Assembly: GCA_964304625.1 (NCBI GenBank)
Contig: OZ199840.1
Location: 3,472,001-3,536,000, forward strand
Length of the DNA: 64,000 bases
From: Kudoa neothunni
Taxonomy: Eukaryota; Cnidaria
Direction of reading: 5' to 3'
Position 1 is the stretch's first letter; each line of letters opens with the position of its first letter. Under the pieces are notes generated by a model that was not told the origin of the DNA, made no database searches, and was given only the letters and a program-made list of their open reading frames with translations. The position numbers and the translations under genes were made by a program. Of this stretch, positions 62,516-64,000 are shown piece after piece.

Positions 62516-64000
62516 AATATTATTAACCGGTCCAATAGTCATTTCTTTTTTTAATAACATTAAATAGTTATTTTAACTCATTTTTAGGTTTTGCATAATA
62601 AAGTTTATTAAAAAATATACTTAATTTAGCAAATTTATAATTTTTAAGGGAGAACGACGAGAATCACCATTCAATTAAATTGTAAAACGAAAAAAAGTTT
62701 GCCGCTCAAATAATATCAATAATCGAACATTACAATAAAAATATTTTCGAGGATTAATATTTCAATCGGCTAACGATTTTTAATGAGGTAAACAATAATA
62801 TAACATAAAAAATCAAAGTGGCTATTGGCACGATAAATATTTTCAGATGACACTAGTTGTTATTGTATTTAATTATTTTTTTATATATGAGAAGAGTGGA
62901 GAAAAATAATTAAACAACAGATTCTAAAAAATAATTTTATTACAGTTTGAGCAAGAATTGCTGAGAATAAAAATTTACGATGAAAATGGCCTCTGCCTAA
63001 AAAATATTAATTATGTATTATTTCCATTCTAGCCTCAGAAAAATTAAAAATATGTTCAAATTTCGTTCCATAAATACATTGTTTTCAATTGCAAGAGTTC
63101 TCTCCATTCAAAAAACAAAGTTGAAACTTCTAGTAACGTTTAATTTAATCCTATACATTGTTCACGCGTGCGCCATATCATGTAAAATTTAAATCTTAAC
63201 GATTTCAGATTATGCATGACAAGCATCATTATATTCGATATTTTTATTAAATTACATTTATTGTATTAACGACAGATATAAATCGAAATTAACTACCTAA
63301 AGTATAAACTACATGTCATCTTAATATTACACCGATTTGAACGGTTGTTCCCATAAGTTAATTAAATCGCGCATCCATATCTCGATAAGTCGTGATGTCA
63401 TCCTTGTCCTTGTATGGGAATTAAAATCGTTTAATATAAAATAGGATCATGTTAACCACCTTGAGATTAGTATTGCGTTGCGTCTACCTACTTTAAAACC
63501 CAAACTTCTTCTCGCTATATTATAAGCTGTTATTGGATAGAAGATTGTAATGAACAACTGCAAATAGACCAAACACGAATTGGAATGATACCCACAGGGA
63601 TTAAGCAAAGAAACTACGCCAATGTCGGTCACATGATTAAAACAATGAATGTACACAAAGTGGGCGGTTATGGAACACTTTTGTTAGGCGGAGATAAAAT
63701 AGGGGTTATAATAGATTGTTTTCAGGCAACGCGTACAACAAAATAATTGTTTTTGGTTGATTTTGTTGTTCAAAAATACTATAAATCGTTTAATACCATG
63801 AACTAAGCTACAACAAGTGTATTAATCGTGAGACTACGCTTGTTTATTAGTGATTAGTGTGTGGCACGGCTGCACTATCGAATTTTTGTTGATTACTGTA
63901 CGTGTTTCTAAGTAGATTAACACAGTGAATCAACCGACGTGATGCTGAGGCGTTATGTGGTAAACCTATGGGCAAATCAGCACCAGGTGTTAACGAGTTG
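62516..64000. other. AT-rich intergenic to window end
   Basis: One minus-strand stretch at 63492-63557 is bounded by good acceptor (TTTGCAG) and donor (GTAGGT) signals and codes a short hydrophobic-then-basic peptide, but no neighbouring exons could be joined. Confidence 0.3.

Noticed and set aside
63492-63557. Possible 66-nt minus-strand exon bounded by TTTGCAG and GTAGGT, coding a short hydrophobic then basic peptide.
   Set aside because: No adjoining exon could be linked and the peptide matches no family I know; a chance open stretch is as likely.

Overview
This window looks like nuclear DNA of a small-genome invertebrate animal. It is very AT-rich, coding exons are short, nearly every intron I can place is 39-60 nt with GT..AG ends, and the protein families are animal ones (secreted Kunitz array, single-VWC membrane proteins with PPxY tails, FN3-like ectodomains, ABHD17-type depalmitoylase, cytosolic aminopeptidase P). 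I cannot name the species. A compact-intron spiralian or mesozoan-like parasite would fit, but that is inference only. No rRNA, tRNA gene, CRISPR array or bacterial-type operon was seen, and no LTR or virus-like element was recognised.

Layout. 0.6-2.4 kb: pogo/Tc1-like TIR element. 2.8-6.8 kb: three small minus-strand genes, one a short PPxY protein and two unrecognised. 8.9-10.4 kb: secreted protein with five Kunitz domains, one per phase-1 exon. 12.9-14.2 kb: broken DNA-transposon ends. 15.0-21.3 kb: an 18-exon cytosolic aminopeptidase P gene whose third intron holds a complete-ended but decayed piggyBac element. 23.6-50 kb: a same-strand cluster of short type I membrane proteins (signal peptide, VWC-like cysteine domain, one membrane helix, PPxY tail) at 23.7, 28.8, 32.5, 38.1 and 46.2 kb, with a partial relative at 49.3 kb and perhaps the short gene at 2.8 kb. 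The cluster is punctuated by pogo, piggyBac and hAT-like elements. On the opposite strand at 42.0-45.0 kb lies a gene for a single-pass surface protein with about six cysteine-bearing FN3-like domains. 48.3-48.8 kb: a GC-rich tRNA-derived SINE. 51.7-55.9 kb: two decayed piggyBac transposases. 58.1-59.0 kb: an intact intronless ABHD17 gene. The remainder is AT-rich sequence in which I see nothing codable.

How it fits together. The two clear housekeeping genes are the aminopeptidase P and the ABHD17 depalmitoylase. Most of the rest is secreted or surface-exposed, cysteine-rich and built from exons that start and end in phase 1, the architecture that permits exon duplication and shuffling. PPxY tails are the known docking motif for WW-domain proteins such as NEDD4-family ubiquitin ligases, so the cluster probably encodes a locally expanded, diversifying set of surface receptors or adaptors under endocytic control (inference). 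Exon models were built by hand from splice signals and frame continuity, so exact boundaries may be off by a few bases.
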